Assembly: GCF_014117325.1 (NCBI RefSeq) | Contig: NZ_CP059732.1 | Span: forward strand, 6,647,001 to 6,711,000 | Source of the DNA: Spirosoma foliorum | Lineage (GTDB): Bacteria; Bacteroidota; Bacteroidia; Cytophagales; Spirosomataceae | Direction of reading: 5' to 3' | Length of the DNA: 64,000 nucleotides | In this document: positions 25,901 through 34,573 of the stretch, piece after piece | Layout: every line of letters begins with the position of its first letter | How positions within the stretch are numbered: position 1 is the stretch's first letter | Translations under genes and position numbers: made by a program | The notes under the pieces: model-generated | What the model saw: the letters and a program-made list of their open reading frames with translations, nothing else | Databases searched by the model: none | Told to the model about the DNA's origin: nothing

Positions 25901-28255
25901 AGTGGTGAATCCACTTGCCGACACGCCAACGGTTGTATTGTTGGCGGTAGCAGCCGGATCAATTTTCGTACATACCTGATATGAAAAGGCAGCCGTTCCC
26001 GAGCTGGGATCTGTTGGTCGGAAATTGATCGTCCCGTTTGAGTTAGCCGTTGCGCTACCATTGCCCGGCTGCGACACAATAGTCACCGTAGTAGGATCTA
26101 ACAGTCCCGATCCACTGGCAATGTCGTTGCCCAGCACCGAGAACGACTGTGGACAGGCCGTTTGCGATAGTACATCGGTACACAGATTAGCCGGGAATGC
26201 AATATTGAACGAAACTGTCTGATACTGTGGGGCTGGCTTAGCAAATCCATAATACACATCGGTCGTAGCCAGTAAGCCAAGTCCGGCCGTAACACTCAAC
26301 TCTACCTCATCGAAATTCGATACGGTTGTTGGAAAACTGATTTCATAACGTGACCCGGTCAACACCTGCACGCTAGCCAGTCCACTAACTGTATAGCTTT
26401 CTTTTGCAACACCGGCCAGATAGGTTCGGATAACCAGCGTCGGAAACACGCTGGCCGCTAAGATTCCACTATTGGCAATCACAAATCCGGCGAGATCTCC
26501 CTTTAACCCCGTCCCATTGAGTTTAGCTCGGACAGATACAGTACCATCCAGAGCAACCGTTTGGTTAATTGTTGCAAAATCGGTCGTGCTAGTGCTGGTC
26601 AGGTTATTTATCCCCGTAACAGAGCATAGAAGGCAGGTAAGATCTTTATCCGACTGGGGCGCAGAACTGGTAATGAACGAAGTCGATGAGACAGAAGCGG
26701 CTCTAAGCGTAAATGTGGCCGTACCCGCTGCCGAAGTCGATGGCTGGAAGCGCACGGTTCCATCACTATTCACATAAACTTTCCCCGTAGCTGGCTGCGA
26801 TACAACCTGAACGGTTGATGGGTCAACCGTGCGGGGGGCTGTAGCACTAAACGACGATAACAGATTCAATGACTGACCACAGGCAACCAGTGTTGTCAAT
26901 ACCGAGTAGCTGGCTGTTGTAGTCGCCGTGCCACCAATAGTACTGGCAATGGCCGTTAACGTAACCGGACCAGCTGGCAAGGCAAACGAACTACAGGACC
27001 AGGCACCTGTACTGGCGTTAGCTGTAGTTACGCACGATTGGCTGTTTGGCCCCAGCAGCGTTACACTGGCACTGGCCGTAGCGGTCCCACTTACGGTTGG
27101 CGAGTTGGTGATTTGCGTGCCCGGTGTAGGCGTAATAATACTGATCGTTGGAGAAGCAATGGCTGTAAAAGTGGTTGTCGTCGATGTTCTTCCCCCAATA
27201 GTTCCGGCGGTTGCCGTCAATGTGACTGGCCCCACAGGAACCGTAATCGAATTACAGGACCAGTTGCCGCTCCCATCCGCCGTGGTAACGCAGGATGACC
27301 CATTCGGGCTGGTCACGGTTACACTAGCGCCCGGTGTTGCGGTACCGCTCACCGGTGGCGACTGACTTGTTTGTGCATTCAACGCAGGTGCGGTAAACGC
27401 AATCGTTGGTGGCCCGATAGCCGTGAAACTAACCGTTGCGGTATTGCTGGGTCCAACATTGTTGGCAGCAACAGCGGTTAGCGTAACCGGGCCCGCTGTT
27501 AATGTCAGTGAATTACAGGACCAGTTGCCTGTCCCGCCATCGTTAACAACACAAAACTGGCCTCCTGGTGCCGTAAGTGTTACGCTGGAATTTGCAGTTA
27601 CCGTTCCACTTACTACCGGGGTTAAACTTGTCAGACTACTGGGAGCCGGACTTAAAATAGCCACTACCGGCAACAGCAAGCAGTTTGCGGAACCCACCCC
27701 ATAATTACCAAGCCAGGCATTTGTAACGCCCTCCCTGGCGAAACCCAATGCAGTCAGGTCATTACCCACGTTTATCGGTTGCGAAGGCGGATTAGGCTTG
27801 AAAGCATCAGTACTGGCCCAGACTTCTATTGGCCCGGCACACGGCCCGAGGTTACGAAACGTAAATAAGGCGACTTCTGTATTGGCGGTATAAGGAATGG
27901 AAGCGCCATTGTTTGTCAGACCAAAAATAAAGTAGTCTTTAGTCGGGTTTTGTGACGGCGCACGAACTATAGTATTATTGGCCCACTGACCATTTACCCC
28001 CGTTAACGACGTAACCGTAAAGCTACCAGCAGGGGCTACAATTGTAACCTGAGCACTATTCGTTTGCCGATCGGCACCCGTATAACTAACCGTACTTGAC
28101 AGCGATACCTGATAGGTAATACCATCAGACTGGAGTTTCACGGCATACCTGATTCCATTTTGTGCCCAGCTAACGGTTATACTAGCCAGTAGTAACATAG
28201 AAATCCAAGTAAGTCGGCAGAACAAATAGTTAAAAAGTAGAGGTGTGTGTCGCAT
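22997..28255 (-). CDS. Very large secreted multi-Ig repeat protein
   Basis: 1752 residues with signal peptide (about 1-32). Order: an N-domain shared with the 305-residue paralogue (about 33-196); three Ig-like units of about 86 residues (197-454); a middle region (about 455-1040) with two similar blocks, each with a cadherin-like strand pattern and a segment typed by FDEVELSV or FDEIEIRV; four more Ig units; a PKD-like region; and a C-terminal block of about 250 residues (VDWVFVELRNP, QRDGDVVDIDGVSPL, YYVSIRHRNHLGVMT). The end has two Asn-Asp-rich repeats, VIYQGSNNDLG and GDVNLDGEVRYQGAGNDL, that resemble dockerin-like calcium sites. Each Ig unit has a Cys pair. Probably a surface adhesin-like protein; true function unknown. 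Confidence 0.85.
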   Translation of the reverse strand: MRHTPLLFNYLFCRLTWISMLLLASITVSWAQNGIRYAVKLQSDGITYQVSLSSTVSYTGADRQTNSAQVTIVAPAGSFTVTSLTGVNGQWANNTIVRAPSQNPTKDYFIFGLTNNGASIPYTANTEVALFTFRNLGPCAGPIEVWASTDAFKPNPPSQPINVGNDLTALGFAREGVTNAWLGNYGVGSANCLLLPVVAILSPAPSSLTSLTPVVSGTVTANSSVTLTAPGGQFCVVNDGGTGNWSCNSLTLTAGPVTLTAVAANNVGPSNTATVSFTAIGPPTIAFTAPALNAQTSQSPPVSGTATPGASVTVTSPNGSSCVTTADGSGNWSCNSITVPVGPVTLTATAGTIGGRTSTTTTFTAIASPTISIITPTPGTQITNSPTVSGTATASASVTLLGPNSQSCVTTANASTGAWSCSSFALPAGPVTLTAIASTIGGTATTTASYSVLTTLVACGQSLNLLSSFSATAPRTVDPSTVQVVSQPATGKVYVNSDGTVRFQPSTSAAGTATFTLRAASVSSTSFITSSAPQSDKDLTCLLCSVTGINNLTSTSTTDFATINQTVALDGTVSVRAKLNGTGLKGDLAGFVIANSGILAASVFPTLVIRTYLAGVAKESYTVSGLASVQVLTGSRYEISFPTTVSNFDEVELSVTAGLGLLATTDVYYGFAKPAPQYQTVSFNIAFPANLCTDVLSQTACPQSFSVLGNDIASGSGLLDPTTVTIVSQPGNGSATANSNGTINFRPTDPSSGTAAFSYQVCTKIDPAATANNTTVGVSASGFTTTACVGCSITNVDQVGDASLTNFGSIVTTVGVSGYGSIRAKLSRMARAGDMAGFVVENTGLAQVTLINSLTIVTYKGGVIQESVGTNSLLTVSLLSTNKYKAQFQTTKEFDEIEIRVGSVVSALSTTNVYYGFAEFGQTCSTYNAIVSFPAGMAYECPGAFTFGNCTTSTVSGTFIVGFPSSGTLTFPLTVNLLGTTTVSISGSGLTGVSTQTIVSGQTTFTMPISYNGSGPRGIRSLTITSGEATGTCSTTVLIHVLPTVAINVPVAGSQTNLNPLISGTVTTGASVTLLAPGGQSCVPVIDGNGNWSCTGITLAAGPVTLTAVAVNEVGSATATTSFTAVAAPTIAILVPAPNSLTSLTPLVSGTVTAGASVTLLAPGGQSCIPTVVGTDWSCSSLTLTAGPVTLTAVASNVGGTATTTTTFTAIGPPTIAITSPAPNSLTSTTPLVSGTVTAGASVTLLAPGGQSCIPAVVGTNWSCNSLTLTAGPVTLTAVASNVGGTATTTTTFTAVAPPTIVITTPAMNSVTFLNPVVSGTATPNTSVTVVAPGNAPCIVAVSSAGSWSCTSITLTPGPVSVTASVTTIGGSASAITSFSVVAPPCTVPSALTLTPSSISLNIGQSVTVAALGGTPGVLNWAVSPTSGVSPATSGTGTSTGSLTFATAGSYVISYTATNGSSPVNCASPVSVTASMTVTVTDPIAVIRPKVFLGGAYNSTTSLMRDDLRTKNLLPLIEPYSTPVLVGSGFTHVGGGGNEATTASVLSTTGNNAIVDWVFVELRNPASASVVVATRSALVQRDGDVVDIDGVSPLTFTVGAGSYYVSIRHRNHLGVMTQNTVALSSTAVTVDFISTATPTYGTLAQQTISTNRVLWPGNTSGVEGTSAKRQVIYQGSNNDLGAVFSQVLLEGGNTSTLPTYIVQRYLTGDVNLDGEVRYQGAGNDLQTIFTTVLLFPNNSAYDITYIVQEQIP

Positions 28256-28285
28256 GTCAATAGGGATTTGTTTATAGTAGGTGTA

Positions 28286-30611
28286 TTAGGGGACTTGTTC
28301 GCTCACGATATAGGCAATCGAAAAGGCGGCATTATCTGGATGCAGGAGTTCACTCAGGAAAATTATCTGTGTATCGTTCCCTGCTCCTTGGCTTATTATT
28401 TGACCATTCAGGTCTAAATCACTGGTCGAATATTTCGTTGCGATATACGTGATCAGCGCATTGGGGTTTCCGGTATCTAGCTGTACCTGGTTCAGCACCC
28501 ACCCAACGTCATTATTGCTTCCCTGGTAAATTATAGTCCGGTTCCCGTCGGCATTTCCGCCCCAGAGTACCCGTTTATTGGTACTGGAAATCAGTTGTTG
28601 CGCATTACTGCCATAGGTAGTGGTGGCAGGATTCGTGAAATCTACAGTTACCGCTGTGCTACTTAATGCACTGGCAGCTGCCGTCATCACACCCAGATGA
28701 TTTCTATGCCGAACGCTGACATAGTAACTGCCCGCTCCCGAACTAAACGTCAAGGGCGATACGCCATCTGTGGCAACAATGTCGCCATCTCGCTGCAGTA
28801 AAGCCGCGTGCGTTGCTACCACAACTGATGCGCTGGTGGGGTTTCGTAATTCGACAAATACCCAATCGACAATTGCATTATTTCCGGTTGTACTTAACAC
28901 CGATGTTGTTGTTGATTCATTCCCTCCTCCACCCTTATGTGTAAAGCTGGTGCCAACCAAAGTCGACAACGAATAAGGTTCGGTGAGTGGAAGCAGGTTA
29001 TTCTGCCGTAAATCGTCACGCATTAAGCCTGTTGATGCGTTATAAGCACCACCCAGCAGCACGCGAAGATTTAGGACAGCCAATGGGTCTATTACCGTGA
29101 TGGTTGTGGTAGCTGTAACGCTAACGGTACCTATACACGTTAACGGGATTGTAGCATTCGTAACTACATAAGTGAGCGTGTAGATACCAGCCTTTACGAA
29201 TGTCAGTGAGCCCGTAGTTGTTGCCGTGCCCGTTGCTACAGGACTAATTCCCGTTGCTGGACTCACTGCCCAACCAAATACACCCGGCGTTCCGCCCGAG
29301 GCTGAAATTGCAATGGATTGCCCAATCGTCAGGCTTACTGCCAACGAGCTGAGTGTTAGTGCTGAGGGCGTAGTACAAGGGGGGGGCAACAGCTATAAAA
29401 CTGCGCGTTGCGGTGGCTGTCCCAGCCGGATTCCCTACGATGGCCGTTAGCGTAACTGGTCCCGCAGGTAGTACCAGCGACGAACAGGACCAGGCCCCTG
29501 TACCCGCATCCGCTGTGGTTACACACGATTGTCCGTTTGGACCACTAATTGTCAGGCTAATCCCAGCTGTAGCTGTACCGTTTACCACAGGCGTAGTACT
29601 CGTTAGACTATTGGGAGCGGGGTTCGTAAAACTTACAGACGGAACCGGATAGACTGTTGCCGCTGTCGAACAGCTTCCCGGACCAGATGTAAATGATAAG
29701 GTTGAGGTTATGCTTAAGCTGCGTGTACCCGATGCACCCGTTCCGTTATAACTAATTGGTACTGCTATAGAAGATTGTCCGCTGGTAATGACGGTTGTGT
29801 AAGGTACTGGAGAACTGGCAAAGCCAGACCCTGTTACCGAGAGAGAGACAACACCCGACGTTGAACCAGTAACAGGAACCGTTAGGGTGCCTGAAGAGGG
29901 CGTTCCAGCAACAAAAGTACCTATAGTTGTGGCAGACCCACAATTGAAGTTGAACGTTGCCGCCGTTTGTGAGCCAAAGGCGTAGAAATAACTAACCGAG
30001 TTGAATAAGCTTACACTAATGAGTTCACCTCCAGTGATGATAATTTCAACGTCATCGAAGTCTTTTGTCGTTTTAAACGCTACCTCATTCTGCATACCAC
30101 CTAATATTCCCAGTACATTCAGACTAAGAAGTGATGAGCCGCTTTTTGTTTCCTGCAAAACGCCTGCTTTGTAGGTTTTCAGGGTCATTGCATTGAATAA
30201 AGCGGCATTCAATGGGCCACCAGAAGATAATACCCAACCCGCATAATCTCCTGCCTTTGATACTGTTCCTGATTGAAGTTTCGCCCGAACGGATGTTGAA
30301 ATACCACTTAATAGGCTAATACCCGTTATCGTAATAGCCGAGGAATCGGTAAGGCTAAGGTTTGCTACCGAAGAACCACTGGAAACATTGCTGGAACACA
30401 AAAAGCCACATCCGCTTACTGAGATGGTATATTGGTTTGTGGGCGTTACAAATTGTGATAAGTTGTTTTTTGCCCCATATTGCTGGGCATAGGCAAATGT
30501 TGATAAAAACCCCAAAGCGACTAACAGCCAACCGGTTCTTATCCATACCCAACATCTCGACAAAGGAAAAGTTAATCTAATCAATCGTAAACTATAGATA
30601 TCCCATACCAT
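28286..30611 (-). pseudogene. Ig-repeat secreted protein split by a +1 base in a poly-C tract
   Basis: Two overlapping frames form one gene. The 5' part starts at 30611 (or 30635) with a signal peptide ending near AYAQ, and holds an FDDVEIII block and one Ig unit. It runs into VAPPLYY and stops at 29244. The 3' part resumes as PPCTTPSAL in another frame and ends at 28286 with the same C-terminal block as the 1752-residue protein (VDWVFVELRNP). The break is at eight G at 29379-29386 (eight C on the coding strand). With seven C the reading would be VAPPCTTPSAL, as in the intact paralogue VAPPCTVPSAL. It may be a pseudogene, a phase-variable gene or a sequencing error; each half alone is a recognisable family segment. 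Confidence 0.85.
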
Positions 30612-30635
30612 AATTTCGATAATAGAAAATGCCAT

Positions 30636-31166
30636 AAACGTTACTACATGGCAATTTCAAATAACATGCCTTTTGCGCAAAAAGAGAAATAATTTGCGGG
30701 AATTGTCCTCCTATTAGATGATAAATATATTATTAGGTAAATCTCTGTCGCTTACCTAATAGTTAGAAAAATAATATTATTTGTTTTTAAAATTTAATTT
30801 CCGGCAACAAAAAATATGCCACCTGTTAAAACACCTTCCCGATTATATGAACCGACAACTACCATAACCTAAATATCTCATTATAAGCAACATAATAGTT
30901 ATTTATAGTCATATGAGAGTTCACATGAGATAGAATAAACCTATGTCTGAATAATGTATAGTATAGGACTTTCACACAAGTGGCCAGAAAGCCGTGCCAC
31001 GGTTTATTTAAACGTCGTGAAAGTCTATTGTAATTGAAAATTCCCCGTAGAGCTAGATTAGTCTGAAATAGTAGTTAGCACTGGAAATGACTTAACAAAT
31101 AGAGCCTAAAGCCCCTAACCACCCTTTGACAAACTCGAAGCTGATTGTCTGCTAACGGTAGTTCAA
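30636..31166. other. AT-rich intergenic stretch with a weak structured element
   Basis: About 530 bp with no supported gene. It must contain the promoter of the minus-strand Ig-repeat gene, but I see no box with good spacing. A stem GACTTTCAC (30967-30975) / GTGAAAGTC (31017-31025) encloses GTGGC and GCCAC, a possible small structured RNA or terminator of low confidence. Confidence 0.45.
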
Positions 31167-31427
31167 TCAGGCTAGTTTGGCTAGAAAACGCTCGTAGGCT
31201 TCCGGCGATATCGCAATTTCAATCCGTTTATGTGGATTGGTAAAACCAGCCACAATCGTTACGTTCGATTTGGCAATACTCAGTTGTTTGGCGAGGAATT
31301 CTACTAGATAGGCGTTGGCTTTCCCATCCTGCGCGGGGGCCTTGATTTTGGCATTAAGTTGCCCGGCAGCATCGTAAAAGAGCTGATCAACCTTACTTCC
31401 GGGCTTGACTCTCAGGTGAAGCGTCAC
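31167..31427 (-). CDS. DUF167 (YggU-type) protein
   Basis: 86-residue protein of the UPF0235/DUF167 family. The pattern LRVKPGSKVDQL, IKAPAQDGKANAYLVEFLAKQL and VTIVAGFTNPHKRIEI matches almost the full domain. Function is unknown; the family is small, cytosolic and widely conserved. It follows the tautomerase gene on the same strand after 5 nt, suggesting co-transcription. Confidence 0.9.
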   Translation of the reverse strand: MTLHLRVKPGSKVDQLFYDAAGQLNAKIKAPAQDGKANAYLVEFLAKQLSIAKSNVTIVAGFTNPHKRIEIAISPEAYERFLAKLA

Positions 31428-31432
31428 GATGG

Positions 31433-31822
31433 CTATACGTTAACCTTATAGTTCAGCTTAATTTCATCACCGGTCATTCCCCGAAAGCCCCAGTTATGCG
31501 CCGGACTTTCCAGAATACAGATTTCAATATCTGTAACCGCCAGCCCAAGTTGCTCTCCAATGCGCTCGTAGAGTAGATGAATCAACTTCTTTTTAGTTTC
31601 TACGGTGCGCCCTTCCATCATCATAAATTCCAGAATGACGTAATGTTCTGAAGCGGTGGCTGGCCGAAAAAAATCATCGGTGTCGAGGTAAAAAAATCGG
31701 TGTGCCCGTTTATCGACCGGAAACTGGAGCGCATCGACCACACAGGAATGAATCACCTCCGAAAGCTGATTCCGAATAGGTAGCAAGTGTTCACGAATCC
31801 CATAAATTTTTACCTGACTCAT
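31433..31822 (-). CDS. Tautomerase-family protein
   Basis: 129-residue protein related to the Tautomerase_2 (4-oxalocrotonate tautomerase) family. The segment EHYVILEFMMMEGRTVETKKKLIHLLYERIGEQLGL followed by VTDIEICILESPAHNWGFRGMTGDE is the recognisable core, shown here only by its key residues. The usual catalytic N-terminal Pro is not present: the protein starts Met-Ser-Gln, so it may be inactive in the classical reaction or use another residue. It heads a two-gene run with the DUF167 gene. Confidence 0.8.
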   Translation of the reverse strand: MSQVKIYGIREHLLPIRNQLSEVIHSCVVDALQFPVDKRAHRFFYLDTDDFFRPATASEHYVILEFMMMEGRTVETKKKLIHLLYERIGEQLGLAVTDIEICILESPAHNWGFRGMTGDEIKLNYKVNV

Positions 31823-31831
31823 ATCTATAAA

Positions 31832-31896
31832 TGGATTCTCTCGATTCGTTGGATTCTGTTTGTACTTTTTTGATCAATAAAAATCGAGAGAATCCA
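31832..31896. repeat. Hairpin filling the gap between SDR and tautomerase genes
   Basis: 15-bp perfect arms 31832-31846 (TGGATTCTCTCGATT) and 31882-31896. The feet are 9 nt from the tautomerase start and 9 nt from the SDR stop. The loop side repeats GGATTC/CGATTC in steps of 9 nt. Confidence 0.85.
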
Positions 31897-31905
31897 AAAG
31901 AGTTA

Positions 31906-32805
31906 CTAGTTAAGCTGACTGGCCAGTACCGCAATCCCCTCCTCGAAGGTATGTGGATCATAGCCAAGTACCGTTCGGGATTTGTCTAAAATAAATCCTG
32001 TACGGGGAGGCCGACGAGCCACCTGCGTAAACGTAGAGGCATCAGCCTGCGTAATCAACGATTTATCAAGATTGAAATAATCGGCGGTTCGAATCGCCAT
32101 TTCATAAGGGGTCAGAACCTCTTTGCCTGATATGTTAAAAATACCTCCGGCCTCCTGATCGGCAATGAGGTAGCAGCCCATAGCGAGGTCTTCGGCTAGG
32201 GTTGGGCTACGCCACTGATCGGTTACGACTTTGATCGTCTTGCCATCTTCCAGCGATTTTTTCACCCACAAAATGATGTTGCTCCGGCTCATATCATGAG
32301 CAATGCCATACACAAGCACAGTTCGGGCAATAGCCCACCGTATATCGGAGTGCTTGACGGCCGATTCACCCGCCTGCTTGCTCCAGCCATAAAAACTAAT
32401 TGGATTAGCTTCGGCCGTTTCATCATAAGGGCCGGCAGCCCCATCGAATATAAAATCGGTTGAAACATGGACCAGAAAAGCGCCTACAGTGCGGCAGGCT
32501 TCAATGATGTATTCAACCGCCGAAACGTTCTGCGCCCAGCATGCATCTTTCTGAATTTCACACTTATCCACATCGGTCATAGCTGCCCCGTGGATAACTA
32601 CGTCCGGTTGAACTTCCGTGATCACATCCAGCACCTGCTGCCGATCTGTAATGTCCATTGACCGGTAGGTATATCCTTCCGAAAACGGCAAGCGGTTATC
32701 GCCCCGCGCTGTAGCGGTTAATGCAATGTTTGGTTGTTTTGTGAGTAAAGCAACCAGTTTCTGGCCTAATAAGCCATTGGCACCAGTAATAAGTATTTTT
32801 TTCAT
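31906..32805 (-). CDS. RmlD-like NAD(P)-dependent sugar-nucleotide reductase
   Basis: 299 residues from the ATG at 32805. The open frame continues 30 codons upstream, but that part is the translated hairpin at 32815-32892 and not protein. It resembles dTDP-4-dehydrorhamnose reductase: Rossmann GANGLLGQK near residue 8, MTDVDKCE, VSTDFIFDG, and the YxxxK pair in YGWSKQAGES. A conserved C-terminal segment APRPPRTGF-like (VARRPPRTGFILDK) also fits. No rml genes are adjacent, so the sugar substrate is unproven; some family members make other deoxysugars or act on methionine adenosyltransferase complexes. Confidence 0.85.
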   Translation of the reverse strand: MKKILITGANGLLGQKLVALLTKQPNIALTATARGDNRLPFSEGYTYRSMDITDRQQVLDVITEVQPDVVIHGAAMTDVDKCEIQKDACWAQNVSAVEYIIEACRTVGAFLVHVSTDFIFDGAAGPYDETAEANPISFYGWSKQAGESAVKHSDIRWAIARTVLVYGIAHDMSRSNIILWVKKSLEDGKTIKVVTDQWRSPTLAEDLAMGCYLIADQEAGGIFNISGKEVLTPYEMAIRTADYFNLDKSLITQADASTFTQVARRPPRTGFILDKSRTVLGYDPHTFEEGIAVLASQLN

Positions 32806-32814
32806 AATGTTTCG

Positions 32815-32892
32815 TGTAGAGACGCATCTTTGCGTCTCCTGTACCGGATGGTTTGGCTGACGCATTAGGAGACGCAAAGATGCGTCTCTACA
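32815..32892. repeat. GTAGAGACGCA hairpin filling the SDR-cyclophilin gap
   Basis: Perfect 26-bp arms 32815-32840 and 32867-32892, 26-nt loop. Each arm is itself a hairpin (GAGACGCA / TGCGTCTC), so four copies of the GAGACGCA word can pair in alternative ways. The feet lie 9 nt from the SDR start and 5 nt from the cyclophilin stop. Confidence 0.95.
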
Positions 32893-32897
32893 CATTA

Positions 32898-33599
32898 CTA
32901 AAATTTATATCCGTACTGCTTTGTAATTTTCTTTTTCTTAATCCACTCACCGGTCATCGTCATACGAATATCTTTATCCGGGCGATTCATTTCGTTGCGA
33001 GGCTGTTTGGCAATGCTATCAACAATAGCTAAACCATCAATTACCTCGCCAAAAACGCTGTAATTTCCATCTAAATGCGGAGCGCCACCAAGCGTTTTAT
33101 AAACCTGCTTTTGTTCATCGGTTGGCAACCGCCCTTTCATGGTTTGAATACGATCCAGCTGAGTTTGCAGACTAGCATCATCCCAAACACGGCCTTGCAC
33201 GATATAAAACTGGCAACCGCTCGATGCTTTTTCAGGGTTACCGTCGCGGGCAGCTGCCAAAGCGCCTTTTTTATGAAAGAGCGACGGGACAAATTCTGCC
33301 GGAATTTTATAGCCCACATCACCATTTCCGAGTGGCTGATCGGGCTGGGCTTTCTTCGATTTTGGATCGCCCCCCTGGATCATAAACAGAGGAATAATTC
33401 GATGAAATAACAGGCTATCGTAGAACTTCTGGTTAACCAGTTTAATGAAGTTTTCTTTATGCTGGGGCGTTTGGTCGTACAGCACCAGCCGCATGGTGCC
33501 AAATGTAGTATTGAGTGAAACGAGATAGTCTTTCTTCTTCCGATTTTGGGCAATCGAGAGGATAGGAATCAGCAAAAGCAGAACGAGAAATTTACGCAT
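32898..33599 (-). CDS. Exported peptidyl-prolyl cis-trans isomerase (cyclophilin)
   Basis: 233 residues from the ATG at 33599; the frame opens 11 codons earlier. A signal peptide ends near SIAQ, so it acts in the periplasm. The cyclophilin core is present: LYDQTPQHKENFIKLV, FHRIIPLFMIQGGDP, the GALAAARDGNPEKASSGCQFYI region and YSVFGEVIDGLAIVDSIA. A long insert (about 135-165) between the core segments is seen in Bacteroidetes cyclophilins. It probably helps fold exported proteins. The SDR gene follows on the same strand after a hairpin. Confidence 0.92.
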   Translation of the reverse strand: MRKFLVLLLLIPILSIAQNRKKKDYLVSLNTTFGTMRLVLYDQTPQHKENFIKLVNQKFYDSLLFHRIIPLFMIQGGDPKSKKAQPDQPLGNGDVGYKIPAEFVPSLFHKKGALAAARDGNPEKASSGCQFYIVQGRVWDDASLQTQLDRIQTMKGRLPTDEQKQVYKTLGGAPHLDGNYSVFGEVIDGLAIVDSIAKQPRNEMNRPDKDIRMTMTGEWIKKKKITKQYGYKF

Positions 33600-33621
33600 G
33601 AATAAATAGTAGCTTATGCTT

Positions 33622-34248
33622 TTAGAGGACAACTCGGTTTTGAAACGCGTCTTTTAGACGTTGATCGTGGGTAACCACAATCAGGCTAGCTCCGATTTGC
33701 TCCGACTGTTCGCGCAGAAGTTCAACAACCCGGCTGGTATTCTCATCGTCCAGACTGGACGTTGGTTCATCCGCCAGAATAACATCGGGCTGATTCATAA
33801 CGGCTCGCGCAATACTTACCCGTTGCTGTTCGCCCTGACTGAGTTGGTTGGTTTTCTTGTTGAGGTGATCGCCGAAGCCCAGTTGAGTAGCCAGTTCTCT
33901 GGCCCGGCTTTTATCCTGTGGTTTGTTCGCCAGATAATTCGCCATTAGCAGATTGTCCATAACAGACAACGCGCTCACAAAATGGGGCTTTTGATAAACA
34001 ATCCCGACGTGTTTAGCCCGGAATGCAGCCGTTTCGGCCACACTGAGTTTTGTCAGATCAGTTTTGTCGATAATCACTGAACCACTTTTTGGTTTTAGCA
34101 GTAGCGCCAGCAAATGCAGAAACGTAGTTTTGCCGGTACCAGACCTCCCCAAAATCAGAAGAGCTTCGCGATTAGCACATTGGACATCCGGAAACGTAAA
34201 CTGTTTCGCAGGGCCGTATTCAAATGTAAGTTGGTTCGTTACCAGCAT
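33622..34248 (-). CDS. Lone ABC transporter ATP-binding protein
   Basis: 208 residues from the ATG at 34248; the frame opens 11 codons earlier at TTG. Walker A is GRSGTGKTT, Q-loop VYQKPHF, signature LSQGEQQR, Walker B VILADEPTSSLDD, H-loop VVTHD. It resembles LolD/MacB-type ATPases that work with FtsX-like permeases. No permease gene is adjacent, so its partner must lie elsewhere. Its stop is 22 nt before the cyclophilin start on the same strand. Confidence 0.9.
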   Translation of the reverse strand: MLVTNQLTFEYGPAKQFTFPDVQCANREALLILGRSGTGKTTFLHLLALLLKPKSGSVIIDKTDLTKLSVAETAAFRAKHVGIVYQKPHFVSALSVMDNLLMANYLANKPQDKSRARELATQLGFGDHLNKKTNQLSQGEQQRVSIARAVMNQPDVILADEPTSSLDDENTSRVVELLREQSEQIGASLIVVTHDQRLKDAFQNRVVL

Positions 34249-34523
34249 CAGATTCAGGCGAGTATTCACAAAAATAGGCAAAAGTTGTAATCTCTCTCCT
34301 ACCCAATGGCAATCGCTCGTTCATTTATTGGGAGTGTTTGCGGGTACTTTTAGATGAGAACACCGATTTAGTTATCAAGCAGATCATCTTTATAAACATA
34401 CCAGGTCTATGACACGTTTTAAGCTAATAAGGGAAGAGTGCCCGAATTAACAGGCGCTTTTATCACTGAAGTCTCCGCTAAATTAAGGCATCGGCAACCC
34501 ACTAACTCCTGAAAATGAGTTTA

Positions 34524-34552
34524 TTTAATAAGAGAATAAATCAGTACCTTTG
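34524..34552 (+). promoter_or_regulatory. Promoter-like box before the GAF kinase
   Basis: TACCTTTG at 34545-34552 matches the TAnnTTTG minus-7 box, with a TTT at 34524-34526 (18-nt spacer) or 34520-34522 (22 nt) as a weak minus-33 element. It would leave a leader of about 15 nt before the ATG at 34574. The rest of the 34249-34573 gap shows nothing else. Confidence 0.35.
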
Positions 34553-34573
34553 ATTAGCTACCTGCCTCACAAA

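Noticed and set aside
32806..32895. Thirty-codon N-terminal extension of the RmlD-like protein
   Set aside because: It is the translated hairpin at 32815-32892; the Rossmann motif begins right after the ATG at 32805.
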